A DNA stretch of 64,000 nt from Arthrobacter citreus (GCF_038405225.1 NZ_CP151657.1:2728001-2792000), one strand, 5' to 3'. Shown: positions 1-7,935, counted from the first letter of the stretch. Numbers and translations: made by a program. Notes: generated by a model from the letters alone, not told the origin.

Positions 1-46
1 CCGGGCAGGATTCTCAGCCCCGTCAAATCGATCTGGAGGGGCCGGG

Positions 47-415
47 TCATTCCACTGGCCTCATGCTGAGGGCTCCGCCGTAGCGTGGCGGGCGGTGGTT
101 TGTGGGCACCGACGCCGCAAGGCGCTGGACGTTGCGGACCATCTGTTCGTCACCGTGGAGGTACTCGGCGACGGCGCCGGCAACTCCCTCAACCGCGTTG
201 TTGCACCGGGTCATGATGGCCGTGATGTCCCGGCCCAGCACGTCGCGGCAGATGACCCCGGCCGCCTCCGCGATCTCGGTGCAGGCACCCAGTGTCTCCG
301 GCATCCTGCGCTCCTGTGCGGCCAGAAGCGTCCGGGTATTTTCCAGCTCGTCGAGATCCCGCCGGGTGTCGCGCAGCAGGGCCTGCACCGGCGCCACCTG
401 AATATCCATCTCCAT
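47..415 (-). CDS. small ESX/WXG100-like helical protein, unknown function
   Basis: 122 residues with no signal peptide and no membrane segment. The sequence reads as alternating helices (about residues 5-40 and 45-95) with few aromatic residues. Its size and helical-hairpin look resemble WXG100/ESX-associated small proteins and the DUF6507-like proteins of actinobacteria, but I see no WXG motif, so the family is a guess. The start is well supported: AAGGAGGA lies 4-5 bases before the ATG. It lies 128 bases downstream of the metallo-beta-lactamase gene on the same strand and probably has its own promoter. No secretion-system gene is visible in the window to confirm an ESX link. Confidence 0.65.
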   Translation of the reverse strand: MEMDIQVAPVQALLRDTRRDLDELENTRTLLAAQERRMPETLGACTEIAEAAGVICRDVLGRDITAIMTRCNNAVEGVAGAVAEYLHGDEQMVRNVQRLAASVPTNHRPPRYGGALSMRPVE

Positions 416-543
416 GTGTTCCTCCTTGATTTCGAGGAACGTTACGGGGGCCCGGGGAGAGTGCGGAGCAACGGAGGACCACCTGTGGAAGGCTTCGGGA
501 TCCCATCAGCGCCGGTTCCGCAGGTGGAGGAAATGCGGCGTCG

Positions 544-1416
544 TCAGCTGTCAGCGGCGTCCGGAACGTTCCGCCCGTAGGTCGGCTCGGCGAATCCGCC
601 AACGGGTCCGGGAACCATAATCCGGCGCTTTCGAGGCGCGAACCGCGTCCGGGCAGTTCCCACCGCCTGCCGCACTCCCACCCGCACGGCCGGACCGTGC
701 CCTGGCAGCAGCAGTGAAGCATCCAGTTTCCCTAGCTGGGCCAGCGAGCGCCGGGCGCCGCCGTCGTCGGTATGGAACATGGGATCAAGCATCTGGGGAC
801 CATGCCGGCGGCTGATGGCGTGGCCGGTCACCAGCGCGTCGCCCGTGGCCACGGCATGGGCGGCCGGCAGGTAAAACGCGGTGTGGCCGGGCGTATGACC
901 CGGGGTGGGAACCGCGACGGGCGAACCGGGCAGGGCAGCCAGTTCGACGTCGTTATTCCAGCTGGCTGCGGACAGCACGGCCACCCGTCCCGCCCCGCCG
1001 GCTGACAGCGCGTGCCAGGCCCAGTACAGGACGGACGGCTGCCAGCTCCGGCTCAGGATGTGCGCCACGGACACCTGTTCCCGCTCCTCCCCCAGCAGAT
1101 AGCGGTGTTCCTCCGGGCTGCACAGGACCGGGGTCTGGTAGGCCGCGGCAAAGTGGCCTGCCGTTCCGGCATGGTCAACGTGTGCGTGGGTTATCAGGAC
1201 CGCCGCTGCCTTGGCCGGATCCAGCCCCGCGTCCCGGATCGATTCCAGGACCAGCGGCAGATCCCCGGGGTAGCCGCCGTCGATCAGGGTGAAAGCGTCC
1301 CCACTGCGCAGGATGATCCAGTTCGACGCCGGCCCTTCCGTGAAAAAGACATCCGGGGCCGGTTCCGTCAGCGTGTATGTCCGAGCGGACTTCGCGGGCT
1401 TCCGTGCAGCTTTCAT
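544..1416 (-). CDS. MBL-fold metallo-hydrolase
   Basis: 290-residue cytoplasmic hydrolase of the metallo-beta-lactamase fold. The metal-binding motif HAHVDH is at residues 77-82, followed by a TPGHTPGH stretch (His 173/177), the bridging Asp in GD at 191-192 and a final LPGHG histidine near 239, so a complete two-metal site is present. The glyoxalase II/lactonase-like layout suggests a thioester, lactone or phosphodiester substrate; nothing narrows it further. The N-terminus is rich in Lys/Arg/Ala. GGAGG lies about 6 bases before the ATG and a good promoter precedes it, so it is probably monocistronic. Confidence 0.88.
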   Translation of the reverse strand: MKAARKPAKSARTYTLTEPAPDVFFTEGPASNWIILRSGDAFTLIDGGYPGDLPLVLESIRDAGLDPAKAAAVLITHAHVDHAGTAGHFAAAYQTPVLCSPEEHRYLLGEEREQVSVAHILSRSWQPSVLYWAWHALSAGGAGRVAVLSAASWNNDVELAALPGSPVAVPTPGHTPGHTAFYLPAAHAVATGDALVTGHAISRRHGPQMLDPMFHTDDGGARRSLAQLGKLDASLLLPGHGPAVRVGVRQAVGTARTRFAPRKRRIMVPGPVGGFAEPTYGRNVPDAADS

Positions 1417-1435
1417 GCCCCACCTCCTCTACAGA

Positions 1436-1464
1436 GGTATAGCTCCAAGCCAGTCCGGCCGCAA
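1436..1464 (-). promoter_or_regulatory. sigma-70-type promoter of the MBL hydrolase gene
   Basis: On the minus strand TTGCGG (1464-1459) and TATACC (1441-1436) are separated by exactly 17 bases, upstream of the ATG at 1416. It sits in the 57-base gap just past the exonuclease stop codon, which supports independent transcription. Confidence 0.6.
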
Positions 1465-1473
1465 TGGACCCGC

Positions 1474-3066
1474 CTAGTCGCCGGAGGACTCGTAGAAGTC
1501 CCAGGCAGTGATTGTTTCGGGCACGGGCAGCGCATGCCCGGTGCGCGGGATGACCGCCTGCAGCGAGCTGAGCTTCGCGCCCGGACGGCCGCGGTGCGCC
1601 AGGACCATCGAGCCGAGCATGAACATGTCGGCAACCGGTGCCTGGACCGCCACCGCCTGGACCACAAACGGCCCTCCCAGGGCGTCGAAGACTGCGGTGA
1701 CCAGGTCTCCGTGCTCAACGCCGCTGAGCAGGACCTCAAGAAATTCACGGTCCGGGTTCTGGCCGGTGAGGGTGCTGACGAAGGCCGCGTCCTCATCCTG
1801 CAGGAGGGCCAGGGATTGGATGTCGCGTTCGGGCTTTCCGTTGTTTTCGATGCTGCGGTGGCCGAGCATCCGAACCCCGAGCACCGGGGACTTGAAGGCT
1901 GTTCCGGCCACCCGGAACACCCCATAGTGGTCGCTCTTGAAGGTTGCGGCGGCCAGATCCGCCGGCCCCAGCTGCGCCAGGATCTCCGCCATTCCCTTGA
2001 CGTCCCGGCGTTTGGGCAGCACCGGCGGAGTGACCGCCAGGGACAGCGGCTCATAGGCTGTGGGCTGCAGCAGTGCCGCGGCGGCTGCAGCCGAGGCCGC
2101 AGCGGGATCCGCGTCCAGCAGCTGCCAGAAGGCCGCTTCCCCGATAATGTCCACGCTCTGGCCTTTGGCCCGCAGGTCCTGCGCCTTCTGGACCGAGCGG
2201 CTGACGACGGCGCCTGGCCGCAGCATGTCAGCGTTCCAGTCCCCCACCACCAGCAGGGTGGTGGCGCGGGTGGGAGCGTGGTTGTTCAGTGCACCGCCGT
2301 GTTCCAGCACCAGCTGCTGCAGGACCGGGCGTTCCACGGAGAAGTCGCCGGTGAAGGAGACCATGTGTCCGCTCATCTTCACGGAGACCGGGGCCACCGG
2401 TTCGCTCAGGTCCAGGGTGGGCCGCGGGGCAAACCGGGCCCACGGTGTGGCCGGTCCCGCTGCAGCAGCCCCTGTGACCGCTGCCCCCGCCGGCACCAGC
2501 CCCGCCGGCACCGCAGCCGACGATCCCCCGCACAGCTTCAGGACGGCGTCGATGTCCGCCAGCCCTTCCCGTTCGGCAATGGCGATGGTGATGTTGGCGC
2601 AGGCCTCGGCGTCGGCCAGGCCGTCGTGGTGCTGGAAGGCCCCAAAGCCCAGGGCAGCGTGAACGGTGGGCAGTTTGTGGTTCTCCAGCACCAGCAGTTT
2701 TTGAGCCAGCTTTACCGAGCAGCCGTAGGTGAAGGACCGCACCGCAATGCCTGCGGTCTCACTGGTCTTGGCGAACACGCCAACATCGAAGATTGCATTG
2801 TGGGCGAGGAGCACGTCGTCATCGATGAAGGCCGCGATCTCCGGATGAACCTGCGCCCACGTGGGTGCTCCCGCGACCATCGCCTCGGTGATGCCGTGGA
2901 CCTCCACGTTGCGGGGCCAGAAGCCTCCGCCGTCGGTGGGCCGCAGGAGCCAGCTTCCCCGCTCCACAATCCGGCCGCTCCGGACCTTCACCATCCCCAG
3001 TGCACAGGCCGATGCCCGCGATCCGTTGGCTGTTTCAAAGTCGATCGCGGTGAAGTTCAATGTCAT
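1474..3066 (-). CDS. DEDDh exonuclease (DnaQ/epsilon-like) with BRCT domain
   Basis: 530 residues. The N-terminal third is a DnaQ-type 3'-5' exonuclease: Asp9/Glu11 (IDFET), HNAIFD at 89-94 (Asp94) and HHDGLAD at 146-152 (His147, Asp152) give all DEDDh catalytic residues. After an Ala/Pro linker (about 180-225), residues about 225-320 (SFTGDF, then HGG and TTLLVVGD) look like a BRCT domain of the type found in DNA ligase and in several actinobacterial epsilon-like proteins. The final 190 residues form another globular region I do not recognise. It probably acts in repair or processing of DNA 3' ends rather than as the replicative proofreader. The Shine-Dalgarno is weak (AGGA about 12 bases upstream). 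Confidence 0.85.
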   Translation of the reverse strand: MTLNFTAIDFETANGSRASACALGMVKVRSGRIVERGSWLLRPTDGGGFWPRNVEVHGITEAMVAGAPTWAQVHPEIAAFIDDDVLLAHNAIFDVGVFAKTSETAGIAVRSFTYGCSVKLAQKLLVLENHKLPTVHAALGFGAFQHHDGLADAEACANITIAIAEREGLADIDAVLKLCGGSSAAVPAGLVPAGAAVTGAAAAGPATPWARFAPRPTLDLSEPVAPVSVKMSGHMVSFTGDFSVERPVLQQLVLEHGGALNNHAPTRATTLLVVGDWNADMLRPGAVVSRSVQKAQDLRAKGQSVDIIGEAAFWQLLDADPAAASAAAAAALLQPTAYEPLSLAVTPPVLPKRRDVKGMAEILAQLGPADLAAATFKSDHYGVFRVAGTAFKSPVLGVRMLGHRSIENNGKPERDIQSLALLQDEDAAFVSTLTGQNPDREFLEVLLSGVEHGDLVTAVFDALGGPFVVQAVAVQAPVADMFMLGSMVLAHRGRPGAKLSSLQAVIPRTGHALPVPETITAWDFYESSGD

Positions 3067-3183
3067 GTTGTGTGTATTCCTAGGGATGTGACCGAACGCA
3101 GCTCGGCGTTGCTAAACCGCGAGTGGCGGCCCTCCACTCTACCGGGACGGGAATGCAGGCCCCGCGGCTGCAGTTGTGCCGGC

Positions 3184-3612
3184 ATGAGCCTTTCCGACAG
3201 CACTCCCGAAGCCCTGCCGCCCGTCCGCCAGCTGCGCCTGGTCATAGCCGCTGAGGATTATGAGGCGGCACTGGCCTTTTACCGGGACACCCTGGGCATG
3301 CCCGAACAGGAAGCGTACTCGGGCGGCGACGGGGCCGAAGTCACCATTCTGGACGCTGGCCGGGCCACCCTGGAGATTTCCAATCCGGCGCAGGTCCGCA
3401 TGATTGACCGGGTCGAGGCGGACGGGCAGCCAAGCCTGAAGCTGCGGGTGGCCCTTGAGGTGGGCGACGCCCGGCTGGCCACCCGCGCAGCGGTCGACGG
3501 CGGCGCGGAGCTGGTGGCCAATCCCCGGGAAACTCCGTGGCGCTCGCTAAACTCCCGACTCAACGGTCCTGAAGGAGTGCAGCTGACCCTGTTCGAGGAA
3601 CTGGACGAATGA
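3184..3612 (+). CDS. VOC family (glyoxalase/bleomycin-resistance-like) protein
   Basis: 142 residues forming one vicinal-oxygen-chelate domain with two beta-alpha-beta repeats: the first begins RQLRLVIAAEDYEAALAFYR and the second near LKLRVALEVGD, ending in a glyoxalase-like RLNGPEGVQLTLFEEL strand. The ATG at 3184 is where homology to the fold begins; no strong Shine-Dalgarno precedes it. Divergent from the exonuclease gene across 117 bases. Substrate unknown; such proteins isomerise, bind or detoxify small molecules. Confidence 0.85.
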   Translation: MSLSDSTPEALPPVRQLRLVIAAEDYEAALAFYRDTLGMPEQEAYSGGDGAEVTILDAGRATLEISNPAQVRMIDRVEADGQPSLKLRVALEVGDARLATRAAVDGGAELVANPRETPWRSLNSRLNGPEGVQLTLFEELDE

Positions 3613-3676
3613 TGGGGAGCGCTGCCGGACGCCGCGCTGCGCCCGAAGGCACCAGTCCCCCGGCCCGCCCGTTTTG

Positions 3677-3691
3677 TAAGCTTGAGAAGTG
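3677..3691 (+). promoter_or_regulatory. -10 element and leaderless start of gluQ
   Basis: TAAGCT at 3677-3682 lies 6 bases before the GTG at 3689, the spacing expected when transcription begins at the start codon. This favours the GTG over the internal ATG at 3713, which has no ribosome binding site. Confidence 0.4.
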
Positions 3692-4639
3692 CCCGTCCCC
3701 TCCGCCGCTTCGATGACCTCAGGAGCCGGCCGCTTCGCCCCGAGCCCAACGGGAGACCTACACGTCGGCAACCTCCGCACGGCCATTCTGGCGTGGCTTT
3801 TTGCGCGCTCCACGGGCAGGCGCTTCCTGCTGCGGGTTGAGGATCTGGACCCGGAGCGCTCCCGGCCGGAGACGGGGCAGCTGCTTGACCTCACCGCCGT
3901 CGGGCTCACCTGGGACGCGGCGCCCGTGCGGCAGTCCGAGCGCACCAGCCTTTATCTGGAGGCCATTGGCCGGCTGGCCGCCGATGGCCTGGTGTACGAG
4001 TGTTTCTGCACGCGCAGCGAAATCGCCGATGCGCCCCGCGCTCCGCACGCCCCGCCCGGTGCGTATCCCGGCACCTGCCGCAACCTGAGCGAAGACGATC
4101 GTGCCCGACGGCGGAAGCTGCGTCCCGCTGCGCTGCGGCTGCGCAGCGGGGTTGCGGAGTTCACGGTGACCGACCTGCTGCACGGCGCTTACACAGGACC
4201 CGTGGATGACCTGGTGCTGCTGCGCAATGACGGCGTGCCGCCCTATAACCTGGCGGTGGTTGTTGATGATGCCGCGCAGGGCATCGATCAAGTGGTGCGG
4301 GGCGGTGACCTGCTGGCCTCGGCTCCGCGGCAGGCATATTTGGCGTCACTCCTTGACCTGCCGCCGGTGGAATACGTGCATGTTCCCCTGGTCCTGAATC
4401 CGCGGGGACAGCGGCTGGCCAAGCGCGACGGCGCCATCACCCTCGCAGCCCTCGCCGGCGCCGGGATGGAAACGGCGGGCGTGCGGGACCTGATCCTGGA
4501 CTCCCTCGGGTTGCCGGCCGGGCCGCTCGACGACGCGCTGACGGCCTTTTCCGTGGCGCAGCTGCCCCGGGAGCCATGGGTCTTTGAGGCGCCGTTTCCC
4601 GCTAAGCCCGGCCCAGGTGTATTCCCAGCGCCAGGATGA
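3689..4639 (+). CDS. gluQ: glutamyl-Q tRNA(Asp) synthetase
   Basis: 316 residues, the length of GluQRS and much shorter than GluRS because the anticodon-binding domain is missing. It activates glutamate and attaches it to queuosine in tRNA(Asp). The class I signature HVGN is at 25-28 after RFAPSPTG, and KRDG near residue 248 stands for KMSKS. The zinc site typical of GluQRS is intact: Cys105, Cys107, Tyr126 and Cys130. The start is GTG with a leaderless-type -10; an ATG 8 codons in is the alternative. The last 38 bases overlap the 3' end of the convergent membrane-protein gene. Starting RFAPSPTG near residue 15 is normal for the family. Confidence 0.92.
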   Translation: MPVPSAASMTSGAGRFAPSPTGDLHVGNLRTAILAWLFARSTGRRFLLRVEDLDPERSRPETGQLLDLTAVGLTWDAAPVRQSERTSLYLEAIGRLAADGLVYECFCTRSEIADAPRAPHAPPGAYPGTCRNLSEDDRARRRKLRPAALRLRSGVAEFTVTDLLHGAYTGPVDDLVLLRNDGVPPYNLAVVVDDAAQGIDQVVRGGDLLASAPRQAYLASLLDLPPVEYVHVPLVLNPRGQRLAKRDGAITLAALAGAGMETAGVRDLILDSLGLPAGPLDDALTAFSVAQLPREPWVFEAPFPAKPGPGVFPAPG

Positions 4640-4895
4640 ACGCCGCCAGCCCGATGATCCCCACGATCGCCGCGTCGCGGCGGTGGTGCAGCCAGAGCCA
4701 GGACGGGCGCTTGGTGAAGAAGGCATAGAGTCCGGTCAACAGCAGGATCAGCCCGGCCATACCCACATACCCGGGCAGCCCGGACGCAACGCCCTGGGCA
4801 ATGACCAACAGCAGCATGATGAGACCGAAAATGAAGCTGCCCCAACGAAAGGCGGGCTCACCGCGCGGGTGTGAGCGGGAAACGGAACTGGTCAT
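4602..4895 (-). CDS. small membrane protein, three predicted TM segments
   Basis: 97 residues with a short polar N-terminus, then hydrophobic stretches at about 20-38, 41-58 and 75-93; the loop TKRPSWLWLHHRRD between the second and third carries positive charge and should face the cytoplasm. No family recognised. The reading frame stays open upstream, but the ATG at 4895 is chosen because the extra upstream sequence is Arg/Pro-rich and not membrane-like. Convergent with gluQ and overlapping its 3' end by 38 bases. Confidence 0.65.
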   Translation of the reverse strand: MTSSVSRSHPRGEPAFRWGSFIFGLIMLLLVIAQGVASGLPGYVGMAGLILLLTGLYAFFTKRPSWLWLHHRRDAAIVGIIGLAAFILALGIHLGRA

Positions 4896-5063
4896 CGTGA
4901 TCCCAACCGGAGCCGGCGGCCGCGCGGGCCAGGGCTCCTGGACTAAGCGCAAAGCGTGCTCCCTCCATTCTCCGGGCCGCCGCCAGGAGAAGGGAATACC
5001 GCACCCCGGCCGCGCCGCTTGAACGGGCCAAGCAGCACCTCGAAAAAACTTCACCGGGCACCC

Positions 5064-5135
5064 TTGACCCCACCGGGCCAGGCGCGTACTTTCGTAATCA
5101 ACCGCAAGGTTGAACAACCAGCACCTTGATTACGA
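5064..5135 (+). promoter_or_regulatory. promoter and palindromic operator of the ArsR-SRPBCC operon
   Basis: TTGACC (5064-5069) and TACTTT (5087-5092) are 17 bases apart. Starting inside the -10 and covering the likely transcription start are nested inverted repeats: TCGTAATCAA (5092-5101) matches TTGATTACGA (5126-5135) exactly, TCAACC-GCAA-GGTTGA lies at 5098-5113 and GGTTG-AA-CAACC at 5108-5119. ATCAA/TTGAT half-sites are typical of ArsR-family operators, so autorepression by the downstream regulator is likely. Confidence 0.7.
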
Positions 5136-5154
5136 CGAAGAGCTGACCGACCGC

Positions 5155-5520
5155 ATGAAATCCACCGGCGACGACCCCCTTCTGGACAAGGCCTTCCTGG
5201 CCCTGGCCGATCCGGCCCGCCGCCAGATCATTGCCCGGCTGTCCCGGGGTCCTGCAACGGTCAACGAATTGGCGGAACCCTTCGAGATGTCCAAGCAGGC
5301 CGTTTCGAAGCACATTCAGGTCCTCGAGCAGGCGCAGCTTGTCACGAGAAGCCGTGACGCCCAGCGGCGTCCGGTTCACCTGAACCCCGCACGGTTGGAG
5401 GCGCTCACCGCATGGATCGGCCAGTACCGGCTGGTCCGCGAGGAGCAGTTCCGCGGCCTTGATGCCGTGCTTCGCAGCCAGGCCGCCCCCGGCGGCCGCC
5501 AGGCAAAGGATCCATCATGA
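5155..5520 (+). CDS. ArsR-family winged-helix transcriptional regulator
   Basis: 121 residues from the ATG at 5155. The winged helix includes FLALADPARRQIIARL, then PATVNELAEPFEMSKQAVSKHIQVLEQAQLV (the recognition helix is MSKQAVSKHIQVL) and a wing with RDAQRRPVHLNP. There is no metal-binding CxC motif, so it belongs to the metal-independent ArsR group that usually precedes SRPBCC (AHSA1-like) genes. A TTG at 5110 would extend it by 15 residues but lies inside the operator, so it is rejected. A GAAGAG Shine-Dalgarno lies 12 bases before the ATG. The stop overlaps the next start (ATGA), so it heads an operon. Confidence 0.88.
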   Translation: MKSTGDDPLLDKAFLALADPARRQIIARLSRGPATVNELAEPFEMSKQAVSKHIQVLEQAQLVTRSRDAQRRPVHLNPARLEALTAWIGQYRLVREEQFRGLDAVLRSQAAPGGRQAKDPS

Positions 5521-6026
5521 CCAACACTCTGGAGCTCAACGTCCCCGACGGACTTCCCTTCATCAATTTTTCCCGCGAGCTGGACTATCCGGTTCCCCAG
5601 GTCTTCCGCGCTTACCAGGACCCGGATCTCATTGTTCAGTGGCTCGGTCCGCGGGGCATGAAGATGGAAATCGAACATTATGATTTCCGCACCGGCGGTT
5701 CCTACTGCTACATCCACACCGGCCCGGACGGTGTGCCGTACACGTTCAGCGGTATCTTCCACACGGTCCGGGAGAACGAATTCGCCGTCCAGACCTTCGA
5801 GTTCTCCGGTTATCCCGACGTCGTGAGCATTGAGTTCATGACGATGGAGGCGCTCGACGACGGCCGCACCCGGATCAGCGCGCATTCCGTCTACCCCTCC
5901 ATGGAGGCCCGCGACGGCATGGCCGCGTCCGGCATGGAAGGCGGTGTGGCCGAGGGCTTCGACCGGCTCGACGAGCTGCTCGCCCAGCTGCAGGAAGGCG
6001 CGCTGCAGGGAGAAGGTGCGCCATGA
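5517..6026 (+). CDS. SRPBCC (AHSA1/START-like) protein 1
   Basis: 169 residues of the SRPBCC fold: FSRELDYPVPQVFRAYQDPDLIVQWLGPRGM, FRTGGSYCYI, GIFHTVRENEFAVQTFEFSGYPDV and a long C-terminal helix (about 135-160). These proteins enclose a hydrophobic ligand cavity; the ligand here is unknown. Translation is coupled to the ArsR gene by a 4-base overlap and to the second SRPBCC gene in the same way. It is clearly paralogous to the next protein (same block order and length), suggesting tandem duplication. Confidence 0.88.
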   Translation: MTNTLELNVPDGLPFINFSRELDYPVPQVFRAYQDPDLIVQWLGPRGMKMEIEHYDFRTGGSYCYIHTGPDGVPYTFSGIFHTVRENEFAVQTFEFSGYPDVVSIEFMTMEALDDGRTRISAHSVYPSMEARDGMAASGMEGGVAEGFDRLDELLAQLQEGALQGEGAP

Positions 6027-6511
6027 GCAATCCGTTGACCGTCAATGCGCCCGAGGGCATACCCTTCGTGGAGTATGAGCGCGAATTCGATTTCCCGGTG
6101 CACGAGGTCTTCCGGGCGCACGTTGATCCGGAGCTCTACTCCCAATGGATCGGTCCACGGGGGCTGAGTACCCGCATCGATGTGTTCGAGCCGCGTCCGG
6201 GCGGCGCCTACCGCTTTGTGCAGGCAGGGGACGACGGCGCGGAGTACGCCTTCCGCGGCGTTTTCCACTCGGTCCGCGAGGACGAATTCATGCTGCAGAC
6301 GTTCGAGTACGAGGGCTACCCGGACGCCGTGACGCTCGAATACGCTACGTTCAGCGAATTGCCCGGCGGCAGGAGCAAACTGGCCGGCCGTTCAGTGTTT
6401 CCCACACTGGAAGCCCGGGACGGTTTCGCTGCCGAAGGCATGGAAACCGGGATGTCCGAGGGCTATGACCAGCTCGACGAGGTCCTGGACCGGAGCCGGG
6501 CCGAGACCTAA
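6023..6511 (+). CDS. SRPBCC (AHSA1/START-like) protein 2
   Basis: 162 residues, paralogue of the preceding protein: YEREFDFPVHEVFRAHVDPELYSQWIGPRG, GGAYRFV, FHSVREDEFMLQTFEYEGYPDAV and the same C-terminal helix with MSEGYDQLDEVLD. Overlaps the previous gene by ATGA. With the regulator and the following VOC protein it forms a four-gene operon of small ligand-binding proteins, probably controlled by the ArsR-type regulator. Confidence 0.88.
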   Translation: MSNPLTVNAPEGIPFVEYEREFDFPVHEVFRAHVDPELYSQWIGPRGLSTRIDVFEPRPGGAYRFVQAGDDGAEYAFRGVFHSVREDEFMLQTFEYEGYPDAVTLEYATFSELPGGRSKLAGRSVFPTLEARDGFAAEGMETGMSEGYDQLDEVLDRSRAET

Positions 6512-6539
6512 CCGCGAAGGAAGAAGGGTAGGAGCACTC

Positions 6540-6959
6540 ATGGACTGGACCTTGGAGGTGGTGGTCCTGCCGGTCAGCGATCTGGACCGGGCCGTCGCCT
6601 TTTACCGCGACCAAGTGGGGTTCACTTTGGATCACCGCACGGTCAACGGAGACATGGATTTCGCTCAGCTGACACCGCCGGGATCGGGTTGTTCCATCGT
6701 GATCGGGAATCTGCCGTCCCAGCAGCAGATGGAGCCCGGGTCGATGAGCGGTTTGCAGCTGGTGGTGTCCGACGCGCGGGCGGCCCGGGATGAACTGGTC
6801 GGCCGCGGCGTGGACGCCAGCGAGTTGACTGTCATTGATCCGCGCGACGGCGGAACGTTTTTCGGTTTCTCGGATCCGGACGGCAACAGCTGGGCCGTGC
6901 AGGAAATGAAGGTCCGGGCAGAACAACCGCTGATTCCGCGCAGTGGCTCAGCGCCCTGA
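6540..6959 (+). CDS. VOC family protein
   Basis: 139 residues. Vicinal-oxygen-chelate fold with LEVVVLPVSDLDRAVAFYRDQVGFTLDH at the N-terminus and a C-terminal half ending FFGFSDPDGNSWAVQE, the usual glyoxalase ending with the metal-ligand Glu. AGGAG lies 6 bases before the ATG, which fixes this start over an upstream in-frame one. It is 28 bases after the second SRPBCC gene and completes the operon. Confidence 0.88.
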   Translation: MDWTLEVVVLPVSDLDRAVAFYRDQVGFTLDHRTVNGDMDFAQLTPPGSGCSIVIGNLPSQQQMEPGSMSGLQLVVSDARAARDELVGRGVDASELTVIDPRDGGTFFGFSDPDGNSWAVQEMKVRAEQPLIPRSGSAP

Positions 6960-7047
6960 GGGACGGACTGACTGGCGGGGCGGACGGACGGGGTGGGCGA
7001 CGGGGCTGTCCTAGTCCCCCAGCGTCCGGCTCGTTAGGGAATCCATC

Positions 7048-7339
7048 GTGCAGATAACGGGTCTTCCCGGCATCTCTCGTGCAGATCAAGGGCTTAAACA
7101 CGCCAAAACAGCCGTTTTGATCCCGTCATCTGCACAAAGGAATTATCGAAGGCCCCTTATCTGCACGAGAGATCGGGGACGGACCGTCCTGACCCCCTTA
7201 TCTGCACGAGAGATCGGGGACGGACCGTCCTGACCCCCTTATCTGCACGAGAGATCGGGGACGGACCGCTGTGGCCCCGTTATCTGCACAATAGATCGGG
7301 GACGGACCTCTTTGACCCCGTTATCTGCACGAGAGATCG
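7048..7339. repeat. TTATCTGCAC repeat array: five 41-bp units plus a symmetric inverted head
   Basis: TTATCTGCAC begins at 7157, 7198, 7239, 7280 and 7321, a period of exactly 41 bases. Each unit continues GAGAGATCGG (slightly varied) and most contain a GGACGG-A-CCGTCC-like palindrome. Upstream, GTGCAGATAA (7048-7057) and GTGCAGATCA (7079-7088) are the inverted counterparts of TTATCTGCAC (7157) and TCATCTGCAC (7126); all four are symmetric about 7107. A CAAAAC-AGCC-GTTTTG hairpin (7104-7119) lies near the centre. The array fills the 412-base gap between the convergent VOC and acetyltransferase genes, which holds no gene. Confidence 0.9.
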
Positions 7340-7371
7340 CAGCCGAACCGGCACAACACCCGGCCCTCTGC

Positions 7372-7935
7372 CTATAGCGTGCGCACGACCCGCGCCGGCG
7401 AGCCGACCACCACCGAGTTCGCCGGCACATCCTTTGTGACCACGGCTGCCGCCGCGATCACTGCGTTCTCGCCGACCGTTACGCCGGGCAGCACAGTGGC
7501 ATTGGATCCGATCCACACGTTCCGGCCGATGACGATGGGCGCCGGATGCATGTCGGTGCGGCGGCCGGGATCAAGGTCATGGTTGAGCGTGGCCAGGACG
7601 GTGTTGTGGCCAATGAGGCAGTCATCCCCAATGACCACGCCGCCCTGGTCCTGGAACTTGCATCCGGCGTTGATGAACACCCGCTTGCCGATGGTGGTGT
7701 TCTTTCCGAAGTCCGAGGAAAACGGTGGAAAGACGGTCACGGTTTCGTCGATGTCCCTGCCGGTTAGGGCGGCCAGGAGTTCCCGGACCCGCGCCGGTTC
7801 CTGGTAGCCGCTGTTCAGCTCGCCGGTGATCCGCAGTGCCTCCTGGCTAACCTGGTGCATGGCCGCGTGCAGCGGGGAGCCCCCGGTGATGGTCTCGCCG
7901 GCGTTCAGCGCCGCGAGCAGGTCCTCGAGATCCAT
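7372..7935 (-). CDS. sugar O-acetyltransferase (maltose/galactoside acetyltransferase family)
   Basis: 187 residues. The N-terminal helical cap (to about 60) precedes a left-handed beta-helix of hexapeptide repeats such as IGDDCLIGHNTVLA, IGRNVWIGSNATVLPG and VGENAVIAAAAVV. The catalytic histidine is in TLNHDLDP, where the family has it. It transfers acetyl from acetyl-CoA to a sugar hydroxyl. The ATG has AAGGA close upstream. It lies 89 bases downstream of nanE on the same strand and may be the last gene of the sialic acid operon, which would make an acyl-amino sugar a plausible substrate, but this is inference from position only. Confidence 0.85.
   Translation of the reverse strand: MDLEDLLAALNAGETITGGSPLHAAMHQVSQEALRITGELNSGYQEPARVRELLAALTGRDIDETVTVFPPFSSDFGKNTTIGKRVFINAGCKFQDQGGVVIGDDCLIGHNTVLATLNHDLDPGRRTDMHPAPIVIGRNVWIGSNATVLPGVTVGENAVIAAAAVVTKDVPANSVVVGSPARVVRTL

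Noticed and set aside
1012-3612. 866-codon open frame on the plus strand
   Set aside because: It is antisense to the MBL and exonuclease genes, whose catalytic motifs are intact; only its last 143 codons (3184-3612) are the real VOC gene. High GC keeps antisense frames open.
5110-5154. TTG start for the ArsR gene
   Set aside because: It lies inside the palindromic operator and downstream part of the promoter, with AAGG only one base away; the ATG at 5155 starts where the fold begins.
7157-7339. CRISPR array
   Set aside because: The repeats are contiguous 41-base units with at most 12 slightly varying bases, not repeats separated by unique 30-base spacers, and no cas gene is near.
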